Source of the DNA: an uncultured Leucobacter sp.
GTDB lineage: Bacteria > Actinomycetota > Actinomycetes > Actinomycetales > Microbacteriaceae
Direction: 5' to 3'
NCBI GenBank assembly: GCA_937967375.1
Contig: CALCJF010000094.1
Coordinates: 1-43,644 of the forward strand
DNA length: 43,644 nucleotides
Shown: in pieces, positions 33,374 through 40,483 of the stretch
How positions within the stretch are numbered: position 1 is the first letter of the stretch
How the letters are laid out: each line of letters begins with the position of its first letter
Notes under the pieces: model-generated
The model's input: only the letters and a program-made list of their open reading frames with translations
The model's database searches: none
Told to the model about the DNA's origin: nothing
Translations under genes and position numbers: made by a program

Positions 33374-35029
33374 CTAGCGATCAGACTGCACGCGGCGCGA
33401 GCCGCCCTGACGTGGCTTCGGGGTTTGGAACGTCGGCGCGAGGCCCGAGCTGCTCGTTGAGTACATCGCGGTCGAGCCGCCCGAAGAGCGCTGCTGCCCA
33501 CCGGCGCGCTGCCCGCCGTTCGAGCGCTGCTGGCCCGAGCCCGAGCCGCCGCGGCGACCCCGAGACTGGCCGCCCTGCCTTGACTGACCTTGCTGCTCGG
33601 CTTGCTGCGATCCTCGCCCGCGCTGTTGCGAACCCGAACCCGAACCCTGGCCGCGCTGCTGACGCGAACCCGAACCCGAACCCGACTCGGCTGACGACCC
33701 GGCTGCTGAACCCTGGCCGCGACCGCCGCGCGAACGCTTTCGCTTCGCGTTGGCGCCCTGCGACTGACCCTGGCCTGCGGGGTTGTGGCCGGCGGCGCGC
33801 TGCTGCTGCGCCTGCGCGGCGTTTCGCAGACGCTCGGTCTCGCGCGGGTCGACTTTCGGGGCGACCTCGCCGATCAAGTCGAGCACCTCGGGATCGTCGA
33901 TGCGCACCGAACGCGGCGTGACCTGGATCTTCGCCGCGCGCATGATCTGGCGCATCTCGCCGCGCTGCTCGGGCATCACAATGGTGACGACATCGCCCTC
34001 GTTGCCGGCGCGCGCCGTGCGGCCCGAACGGTGCAGGTAGGCCTTGTGCTCGACCGGCGGGTCGACGTGCACCACGAGATCGACACCGTCGACGTGCACG
34101 CCGCGGGCGGCAACGTCGGTCGCCACGAGCACCTTCGCCTGGCCGCTCACGAACTCCGCGAGGTTGCGATCACGCGCATTCTGCGAGAGGTTGCCCTGTA
34201 GCTCGACCGCAGGGATGCCCTTCGCGGTCAGCTGCTTCGCGAGCTTCTTGGCCTGGTGCTTCATGCGGGTGAAGAAGATGCGGCGCGCAGTGCCTGAGGC
34301 GAGTGCCTCGATCAGCTGATCCTTGCCGGCTCCGCTCGCGACCTCGAAGACGTGGTGCGTGAGCTGCGGCACCGGCGATTCTGCGCTGTCGACCGAGTGC
34401 AGAATCGGGTCGTGCAGATACTTCTTCACGATGTTGTCGACGCCGTTATCGAGCGTCGCGCTGAACAGCAGTCGCTGCCCCTGCTTCGGGGTCGCGTTCA
34501 GAATGCGTGTGACGACGGGCAGAAAGCCCATGTCAGCCATGTGGTCTGCCTCGTCGAGTACGGTCACCTCTACGCCGTCGAGGCTCACGAGCTTCTGGCG
34601 CATCAGGTCGTCGAGGCGGCCGGGAGCCGCGACGACGATATCGACGCCGCGCTCGAGCACAGCCTCCTGGCGACGCTGAGGCACGCCGCCGAAGACAGTG
34701 GTGACGCGCACGCCGACGGGGTCGGCGAGCATCTTCACGGTCTCGGCGATCTGGGTGACGAGCTCGCGCGTGGGGGCGAGCACGATGCCGCGGGGTCGGT
34801 TCGGGCGGCGCTTCTTGTCGACATCGACCGCGAGGTTTGCGACGAGCGGGATCGCGAATGCGATCGTCTTGCCGCTGCCGGTGCGCCCGCGCCCGAGCAC
34901 GTCTCGGCCCTTCAGTGTGTCGGGCAGCGTGTCGCGCTGAATGGGAAATGGTGCGCTCTTGCCGTTCTTCTCAAGGGCGTGAGCGAGGGGAGCGGGTACG
35001 CCGAGATCGGCGAATGACTGAGTGGTCAC
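33374..35029 (-). CDS. DEAD-box RNA helicase with Gly/Ser/Gln/Arg-rich tail
   Basis: 551 residues from GTG 35029, preceded by AAGAAAG; an in-frame upstream start would read through non-conserved sequence. Motifs: Q motif PFPIQ (Gln31), Walker A GRTGSGKT (48-55), PTRELVTQ, GG, PGRL, DEAD at 159-162, SAT in FSATLD, then VATDVAARGVHVDGVD and HRSGRTARAG. From about residue 405 the tail is low complexity: many GSGSGSR, QQRGQG and SRGRRGG segments, likely RNA-binding and disordered. Such helicases serve ribosome biogenesis or cold-stress mRNA unwinding. Confidence 0.93.
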   Translation of the reverse strand: MTTQSFADLGVPAPLAHALEKNGKSAPFPIQRDTLPDTLKGRDVLGRGRTGSGKTIAFAIPLVANLAVDVDKKRRPNRPRGIVLAPTRELVTQIAETVKMLADPVGVRVTTVFGGVPQRRQEAVLERGVDIVVAAPGRLDDLMRQKLVSLDGVEVTVLDEADHMADMGFLPVVTRILNATPKQGQRLLFSATLDNGVDNIVKKYLHDPILHSVDSAESPVPQLTHHVFEVASGAGKDQLIEALASGTARRIFFTRMKHQAKKLAKQLTAKGIPAVELQGNLSQNARDRNLAEFVSGQAKVLVATDVAARGVHVDGVDLVVHVDPPVEHKAYLHRSGRTARAGNEGDVVTIVMPEQRGEMRQIMRAAKIQVTPRSVRIDDPEVLDLIGEVAPKVDPRETERLRNAAQAQQQRAAGHNPAGQGQSQGANAKRKRSRGGRGQGSAAGSSAESGSGSGSRQQRGQGSGSGSQQRGRGSQQAEQQGQSRQGGQSRGRRGGSGSGQQRSNGGQRAGGQQRSSGGSTAMYSTSSSGLAPTFQTPKPRQGGSRRVQSDR

Positions 35030-35285
35030 AGATTGCTTTCTTAAGTGTGCAACGCGTGCTTGAGCGCAACAGGCGAGCATAGGCTCGTGTGTGCCGTGGC
35101 GGCGCTGCGAAGAGTTCGGCGAGTGCGCGGGATCGCGCATCCGTTCGCCGCAGAGAGTCTTGGTGCGCGGGGCACCTGTGCGGATCCTTCACAAGAACCC
35201 AAAAACGTCAGCGACGATGGGGCCGGCCTGGCCGACCCACATCACAATCATAGTCGGTACGGCTGAAAGCCGCGATCGCAGCAGG
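35030..35285 (-). promoter_or_regulatory. 256-base leader/intergenic region before helicase
   Basis: The largest gap in the window, between DUF4126 (35286) and the helicase start. On the minus strand a TATGCT box about 50 bases before the helicase GTG could be its -10 element. In-frame reading upstream of the GTG gives unconserved Arg/Ser/His-rich sequence, so I call it non-coding. A long structured leader that responds to cold or helicase level would fit, but no definite hairpin was identified. Confidence 0.35.
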
Positions 35286-35885
35286 TTATGCGAGCTGCGA
35301 CATGCGTTCGCGCCGCCTTCTGCGCATTCGCCGCAGCAGCATGACGAAACAAAGGATCACCAGGCCGAGCGCGATGAGCACGAGCACAGGTGCGACAATC
35401 GCGAGGATCACCAGCACGACGCTCGCCCCGTCTTCGGCAGTGCTGAGTGCGGGAGCAGCAGCCCCGCCGGTGGCGATGTTTGCGACCGGGCGCACCGCGC
35501 TCTTCGCGAGGCTCATAAGCAGCGCGAGCACGATGCCGATGACGACCGGAATCCAGGCGCCAGACGAGAAGAAGTTGCCCGGATCGTCGACAGCTACGGT
35601 CGAAGTGCCGATGCCTCCGGCGAACACGATTCCGCCGGAGGCGGGGCGTACCGCGGTCTGGATCCAGTCGTTTACCGAGTCGACGGCAGGCACCTTGTCG
35701 GCGACGATTTCAATGATGAAGAGCACGCCGAGGATCACCATGACCCACTCATTCTCGAGCCAGAGCCACCCGTTCGGCAGCTGGATCCAGTCGATGCGGC
35801 CAGCGATGCCCATGAGCAGGAGCGGAATGTAGGCATTGAGACCAGCGGCCGCGGCGAGGCCGGTTCCGGTGAGAATCTCTAGCAT
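35286..35885 (-). CDS. DUF4126 membrane protein
   Basis: 199 residues. Pattern of the DUF4126 family: an N-terminal segment EILTGTGLAAAAGLNAYIPLLLMGI, WVMVILGVLFIIEIVADKVPAVDSVNDWIQTAVRP (a highly typical stretch), a Gly-rich loop, IPVVIGIVLALLMSLAKSAVRP, and a last membrane segment before the RRMRRRRRERM basic tail. The family is of unknown function. A TAAGAT box six bases before the ATG suggests a leaderless start. It lies 58 bases downstream of the TelA operon on the same strand. Confidence 0.88.
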   Translation of the reverse strand: MLEILTGTGLAAAAGLNAYIPLLLMGIAGRIDWIQLPNGWLWLENEWVMVILGVLFIIEIVADKVPAVDSVNDWIQTAVRPASGGIVFAGGIGTSTVAVDDPGNFFSSGAWIPVVIGIVLALLMSLAKSAVRPVANIATGGAAAPALSTAEDGASVVLVILAIVAPVLVLIALGLVILCFVMLLRRMRRRRRERMSQLA

Positions 35886-35891
35886 GCTGTC

Positions 35892-35897
35892 ATCTTA
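35892..35897 (-). promoter_or_regulatory. -10 box, leaderless-type (DUF4126 gene)
   Basis: TAAGAT on the minus strand lies six bases before the ATG at 35885; no Shine-Dalgarno sequence. Confidence 0.55.
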
Positions 35898-35942
35898 GAA
35901 CCCGAGCCCCGCCGACCTGTCTCGCGAACTGCGCGAAAAGTC

Positions 35943-37325
35943 TCAGCTGGTGAGCTTGTTCAGCAGGTCGTCGCCGGCGTCGCTCGTGCCCGAGGTCAGC
36001 TGCTCGGTTGCGGCAGTGCCTGCGACTGCGGGGTTCTGGCGGGCTGCTGCTGCCACCGCGCGCTGCGACACGATCACCGCGTCCTCGATCGTCGCCTCTC
36101 CGCGTTCGATCGCTTGCAGGTTGCGGGCGCGCAGCGCACGGCCCGAGCGGTCGGCCTCGACAATCGCAGCGCACTGCTGCTTCACTGAGTCGATGACCGC
36201 CCAGATCGTCTCTTCGGTGACGACCGGAGCCTGGGCGGCATTTGCCACCATCTCGACAGACTTGGCGGTCTCGGAGAAGGCGCCCTGGATCAGCTTGTTC
36301 GTGCCCTCCTGCACCGCGGTGCCGATCTCGGCGCCCTCGCGCGCGAACGCGGCTTGCTGCCACATGACGAGCGACTGCCGTGCCGACGGCAGACCCATCG
36401 TGCGGAACGTTGCGAGACGCCGGCGCAGGGCAAAGGTCGTCACGACGAGGTTGCGGGTGGCAGGGGCGTGCGCGAAGCCGAGGAAGAACTGCGATCGCCA
36501 ATCGGACCACGTCTTCTCGGTTTCCGAGAGCACGAAGGCCAGGTTGCTGTGTACTTCGCGCAGTTCGTTCACCGTGATGCTCTCGCCCTTGTACTCGACC
36601 ATCTCGGCGCCGCTCGACTCTGCGTTTCGCAGCAGACCGTCTGCCTCATCGAACTCCCTGCGGATCTCTTCGATGACCTGCTCGAGGGCCGCGAGCACGG
36701 CGACCACATCGTCCATGTGCGAGAGGGTCTGCTTGTGCAGCAGTTGGCCGCGCGCGATGTTGTCGGCGAGCGAGCTCTCCATTTCTTGCAGCTTGATCTC
36801 GGCGAGGTCGATCTTGTCGGCAATCGGCTTCGACTCGCGTGCCATCGCCGCAAGCGTGTACTTGCCCTTCTTGAACCAGCCGACGATCGTGCTCACCGCA
36901 TCCTCGAGCTTCTGCGAGCGCCACTTCTTCTCGAAGCCATCCATCGTGCGCAGCATGTCGTTGACGACCGCGTCGGCCTCGGGCACCTTGATGTCGCGCT
37001 GCGCTTCGAGCAGTTGCACCGAGGCACTGTTCATCTTCTGCATGACCGGCCCACCGAAGCTCACGATCTGGTTCACGTCGTCGATGAACTTCTTCGCGAG
37101 CACCGGGGCGCCGTGCTGCAGATCGGCAAGCTGTTTCTCAGTGAGCAGGCTGCGAAACTTGAAGGGCGAATCTTCTGGGCGCGCCACGACGAGTTCGGTT
37201 GAAGTCGGCTCCTCACTCGCCTCGGCGATCGCCCGTTCGAGAGGGGTCGCCTGAACCTCGGGCGCCTGCGTATCGGCGGGCTCCAACAACTGGGTGAAAT
37301 CGACTGCAACGGTCTGCTCTGACAT
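35943..37325 (-). CDS. TelA-family toxic anion resistance protein
   Basis: 460 residues from ATG 37325, with GGAG six bases upstream (an in-frame ATG at 37388 would add 21 residues). Mostly helical, soluble. Family segments: VNQIVSFGGPVMQKMNSASVQLLEAQRDIKV, DGFEKKWRSQKLEDAVSTIVGWFKKGKYTLAAMARESKPIADKIDLAEIKLQEMESSLADNIARGQLLHKQTLSHMDDVVAVLAALEQVIEE, MGLPSARQSLVMWQQAAFAREGAEIGTAVQEGTNKLIQGAFSET. A 70-residue acidic/Ala-rich N-terminal part is variable. TelA is linked to tellurite or membrane-stress responses; biochemical role unknown. Last gene of a three-gene operon, 37 bases after the membrane gene. Confidence 0.92.
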   Translation of the reverse strand: MSEQTVAVDFTQLLEPADTQAPEVQATPLERAIAEASEEPTSTELVVARPEDSPFKFRSLLTEKQLADLQHGAPVLAKKFIDDVNQIVSFGGPVMQKMNSASVQLLEAQRDIKVPEADAVVNDMLRTMDGFEKKWRSQKLEDAVSTIVGWFKKGKYTLAAMARESKPIADKIDLAEIKLQEMESSLADNIARGQLLHKQTLSHMDDVVAVLAALEQVIEEIRREFDEADGLLRNAESSGAEMVEYKGESITVNELREVHSNLAFVLSETEKTWSDWRSQFFLGFAHAPATRNLVVTTFALRRRLATFRTMGLPSARQSLVMWQQAAFAREGAEIGTAVQEGTNKLIQGAFSETAKSVEMVANAAQAPVVTEETIWAVIDSVKQQCAAIVEADRSGRALRARNLQAIERGEATIEDAVIVSQRAVAAAARQNPAVAGTAATEQLTSGTSDAGDDLLNKLTS

Positions 37326-37362
37326 CGGGGTCTCCTGCGTTCTTTCGCGTTGGGGGTAAATA

Positions 37363-38448
37363 TTACTGTTCGCGGTCGGTGTAGACATCGGAAAGTTTTG
37401 CTTCGCTGACGGTCTTGATCAGCGAATCGAGTGCAACCTTGAATTCGAGATCGCGCGACTCGTTGACCTGCTTGATGTTCTCGACGGCCTCTTGGTCGAC
37501 GGCCTCAACCGCGCGGCGCACCTCTGCGAGCCGCTCTTCGGGGCCGCTCCAATACTGAGGGTTGCGCAGAATATCGCCGTAGTAGTCGTCTTCGAGCGCC
37601 TTGAGCAGCTTGGCGAGCGTGTCGCGGTACTGGGCCTGCAGCAGCCGAACCTGCTGATCTGTGCCACGCTTGCGCACGCGAATGAAGAGCTCTGCGACGT
37701 GCTGCGACAGCTGTGAGAGCCAGCCTGAGAGATCCGGGTAAGCCTGCGCTCGCTCGCGGAGGCGCTCGATTGCCTGCTGCACAAAATCGCCGTTCTCGCC
37801 GTTCAGCGCCGCCGAGAGCTCTTTCTCGAGACGCCGCGAACCCTCGACCTGGCTGATGGCGCGTTTGCCGCGCCGGCGCAGCAGCATCACAGCCCCGCCA
37901 ACTGCGGCTCCGACAAGCAGAAACGTGATGAACGCGGCGAAGACCACGCCTCCGTCGGAGCTGCTGCTGGTGGTGCCTCCAGTCGCATTGCCGCTGTCAG
38001 CCAGCGTAGAAGCGACGGCGAGCACTGCGGTGCCACCGTCGTCTTCGCCCTGGGAATAGAGCGAGGAGGTGATCTCCTTCGAATCGCCCTCCGACGCGAC
38101 GGCGAAACGGTCGGCGACCGGGCGATCCTCGATCAGGATCACGGTTCTTGTGCCCGTAGCCTCACGATACTGCGAGGCGATTGCGGCCGGTTGCAGGCTT
38201 TCGGCTTGGTCGAGTTGCGGAATTACGACAACCTGAACGCCTTCTGGCAGCGCACTCGAGACAGCGCCGGGGTCGGCTATGGTTGCCCCATCGTAGAGAC
38301 AGACTGGCTGACCACCGCAGGCGTCGACGAGGTCGGCGACGCTCGTGACGGCCATTGCCGGCGCTGCGAGCGCGAGAGTCGTCGAGCCGGCGAGCACGAG
38401 CCCGGAAAGAACCGTCGTCAGCGCCGCTCTCGAAGATCGCTTGTTCAT
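37363..38448 (-). CDS. Single-span membrane protein with signal peptide and cytoplasmic helical domain
   Basis: 361 residues. Signal peptide 1-33 (MNKRSSRAALTTVLSGLVLAG..AMA). An extracytoplasmic domain at ~34-160 has features of the TPM fold (VVVIPQLDQAESL, RTVILIEDRPVADRFAVASEGDS), followed by a Ser/Gly-rich linker, a membrane segment at 167-190 (VVFAAFITFLLVGAAVGGAVMLL), RRRGKR stop-transfer, and a ~165-residue helical cytoplasmic domain (VEGSRRLEKELSAALNGENG to KTVSEAKLSDVYTDREQ). It could carry a signal from the outer lipoprotein to TelA; the family role is not known. 20 bases after the lipoprotein gene. Confidence 0.85.
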   Translation of the reverse strand: MNKRSSRAALTTVLSGLVLAGSTTLALAAPAMAVTSVADLVDACGGQPVCLYDGATIADPGAVSSALPEGVQVVVIPQLDQAESLQPAAIASQYREATGTRTVILIEDRPVADRFAVASEGDSKEITSSLYSQGEDDGGTAVLAVASTLADSGNATGGTTSSSSDGGVVFAAFITFLLVGAAVGGAVMLLRRRGKRAISQVEGSRRLEKELSAALNGENGDFVQQAIERLRERAQAYPDLSGWLSQLSQHVAELFIRVRKRGTDQQVRLLQAQYRDTLAKLLKALEDDYYGDILRNPQYWSGPEERLAEVRRAVEAVDQEAVENIKQVNESRDLEFKVALDSLIKTVSEAKLSDVYTDREQ

Positions 38449-38468
38449 CGTTTCGTTGCCGCCGTTGT

Positions 38469-40307
38469 CTAGAAGTTATTCATGACCGACTGGAATGTGT
38501 CGGTGATCTTCGCCGGGTCGGTCGCGTCGAACACCTGCCCACCCGACGCGCGGGCGAGCTTCGACAGCGCCTCGATGTCGGCCGAGTTCGAGTACGCGAT
38601 GGCGAAGATGCGCACGGGCTTGTCGTTGCCGCCCTCCTTCTGGTCGGCGTTGATCTTCTGCACCAGCGTATCGAGCCGCACGATCGAGTCGGTGTCTTCG
38701 CCGTCAGAGAGCACGACGATAGCGTTGATCCGGCCCGACTCCGCGTGCTGTTTCATGTACTCGTAGGCCATGTCGATCGCGTCGTAGAGCGGGGTGCCGG
38801 CGCGCTGACTGTTCGCGAGATCTGCGATGTCGTTCTGCAGCAGCTCCTTATCACCGCCGAGCACGCCGAATTCGCGCACCACGGCGATACCGTCGAGCTT
38901 CGCACCATCGACCCTGCTCGAGATGCCCGTGGTGAAGGCCCACACGCCGATCTCGTCGGTCGAGCGCACCTGGCCGAGCGTGGTGGTCGAGCCTTCGATC
39001 GCACCGTCGAGTCGCGATTTGCCGTCGCCGATGGGCTCGTCCATCGACCCCGAGATATCGATCAGCTGCAGCACCGCAGAGGGCTTGCGAATGGCCGCCC
39101 ACTGGTCGATAGCAGCCGAGACGACCTCGGGGGCGGGTTGGGGGAGCGTAGTCGCCGGTTGCGCTGGATCGATGCCGACGTCTGCGTTCAGATACTGGCT
39201 GACATCGACGCTGTCGTCGAGCGGGCGGAACCCGTACTTTGGCAGTACCTCTTGCGCGGCCTTGGTGTGCAGGAACTTCACGAATGCTTCGGAGGCCGTG
39301 CGCTGTTCGGGGGTGACCCAGGCAGCGTTCAACACGACTGCGGGGTTGTCGCTGAACATCGAGCCCTCACTCGGGTAGATCGCGACCAGCTTCTCGGCCG
39401 GGGGAGTGAGTGTCTCGCCCGGCTGCACCGTGTGCGAGTCGGGGTTTCCGATGTTGTAGTTGTAGAGCGAGGTCTCTTCGAGCGCGATGGCGCTCACGTA
39501 TGAGGATCCCTTGCCCGAAGTCTTATCTGCCAGGTTCTGGAGCACCTTGCCGGTCGTGTCACCGTAGTGGATCGCACCTGATTCGAAGACTCGCGAGAAT
39601 TCTTCGGCTGCCTGCACGTCAGCAGCGGTGAGATCCTGTGTCTTTGCCGACGCGGTATAGGCCTGCATCAGCAGCATCGACATGCCGGTGGTCGAGCTGT
39701 TCGGGTTGGTTTTTGCGATCTTGAACGAGCCCCAGGTTGGCTTGCCGACCGAGCCCCAGCCATCAGGGTTCTGGATCAGATCGTGAATCTGCTGCATGCT
39801 GACGGGCTGATCGGGGTAGCCGAGCGCCCGCGCCATCGACTCGGGCATGCCGAACACGACCGGTGTCTTTGCGAAGCTCTCGGCGCCGGCGACCACCTGC
39901 TCGCCGGCGATCGATGCGACGCGGTTCGTCCAGACCGTAGAAGCGGGCGACCACACCGAGGGCGCGCTGCTGTCGCCGAGCGCCCAGGTCTTCGTTGAAT
40001 CCGATAGATACTGTGCTGCCTTGCCCGAAGCAACATTCACCGGCTGGACTGTCGCGCACTGCGAGAGCCCCGAATGCTCGGCAGAGTCTTTGAACGCCTC
40101 ACCGAGCTCCTCCATGAGGTTCACCTTCTCGGACGACGTTGCAACGACCACCGCGGTGCAGCCGTCGTCGGCGACGCCCTGCCCGCCGGAACCGGCACTG
40201 CCGCTTGGCGAGCACGCCGTCAGTGCGATGACTGCAGCTGCCACTACGGCGGCGCCTCGCAGCATCTTTCGATTGCGTTCTGCGGGTTGGGTCACTGCAG
40301 GGGGCAC
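38469..40307 (-). CDS. Lipoprotein fusing a substrate-binding fold to a VWA domain
   Basis: 612 residues from GTG 40307, chosen because GGAGAGGA lies eight bases upstream. A lipoprotein signal (RNRKMLRGAAVVAAAVIALTAC) has its lipobox Cys at residue 32. Residues ~45-370 resemble a bacterial solute-binding fold (TAVVVATSSEKVNLMEELGEAFKDS, GSFKIAKTNPNSSTTGMSMLLMQAY, TASEAFVKFLHTKAAQEVLPKYGFRP). Residues ~410-612 are a VWA domain with full MIDAS: DISGS (Asp417, Ser419, Ser421), Thr505 and Asp535 (SDGEDTDS). It likely binds a divalent metal and an extracytoplasmic ligand. It begins the operon with the membrane and TelA genes. Confidence 0.9.
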   Translation of the reverse strand: MPPAVTQPAERNRKMLRGAAVVAAAVIALTACSPSGSAGSGGQGVADDGCTAVVVATSSEKVNLMEELGEAFKDSAEHSGLSQCATVQPVNVASGKAAQYLSDSTKTWALGDSSAPSVWSPASTVWTNRVASIAGEQVVAGAESFAKTPVVFGMPESMARALGYPDQPVSMQQIHDLIQNPDGWGSVGKPTWGSFKIAKTNPNSSTTGMSMLLMQAYTASAKTQDLTAADVQAAEEFSRVFESGAIHYGDTTGKVLQNLADKTSGKGSSYVSAIALEETSLYNYNIGNPDSHTVQPGETLTPPAEKLVAIYPSEGSMFSDNPAVVLNAAWVTPEQRTASEAFVKFLHTKAAQEVLPKYGFRPLDDSVDVSQYLNADVGIDPAQPATTLPQPAPEVVSAAIDQWAAIRKPSAVLQLIDISGSMDEPIGDGKSRLDGAIEGSTTTLGQVRSTDEIGVWAFTTGISSRVDGAKLDGIAVVREFGVLGGDKELLQNDIADLANSQRAGTPLYDAIDMAYEYMKQHAESGRINAIVVLSDGEDTDSIVRLDTLVQKINADQKEGGNDKPVRIFAIAYSNSADIEALSKLARASGGQVFDATDPAKITDTFQSVMNNF

Positions 40308-40351
40308 GTTCTGGATCCTCTCCGGTTCAGGAGCGCTCGCACTTCTTCGTA

Positions 40352-40361
40352 TTGATATCAA
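40352..40361. promoter_or_regulatory. TTGATATCAA palindrome in divergent promoter region
   Basis: TTGATATCAA is a perfect 10-bp palindrome in the 176-base region between the divergent VWA lipoprotein (40307, minus) and nuclease-helicase (40484, plus) genes. A minus-strand TAGGGT box overlaps its upstream side and would give a leader of about 45 bases to the lipoprotein gene. No regulator is assigned. Confidence 0.35.
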
Positions 40362-40456
40362 CCCTACCCGCGAGTGTTGGGTGTGGGCGACGGTCTGCGC
40401 GAGTTCTGTGGGAGCGGGCTTGTCAATCGCTCATGAATGTCGGTGCCACGGGGTAG

Positions 40457-40472
40457 CGTTCTTCGAAGAACG
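40457..40472. promoter_or_regulatory. 16-bp perfect palindrome upstream of nuclease-helicase gene
   Basis: CGTTCTTCGAAGAACG lies 12-27 bases before the ATG at 40484 and just downstream of a possible -10 TAGCGT (40454-40459), so a bound protein would block transcription or sit at the start. It is not the standard actinobacterial SOS box (GAAC-N4-GTTC), having the halves in the opposite order. Alternatively it forms a hairpin in the mRNA next to the AAGGA ribosome site. Confidence 0.5.
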
Positions 40473-40483
40473 AAAGGACACCC

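Noticed and set aside
35091..35882. A 263-codon plus-strand frame over the DUF4126 gene
   Set aside because: Its sequence is His/Asp/Arg-rich, while the opposite strand encodes the membrane segments and the highly typical DUF4126 stretch.
40457..40472. SOS (LexA) box upstream of the nuclease-helicase gene
   Set aside because: The actinobacterial box has GAAC-N4-GTTC; this palindrome has the halves reversed (GTTC ... GAAC) without the spacer, so LexA binding is not supported.
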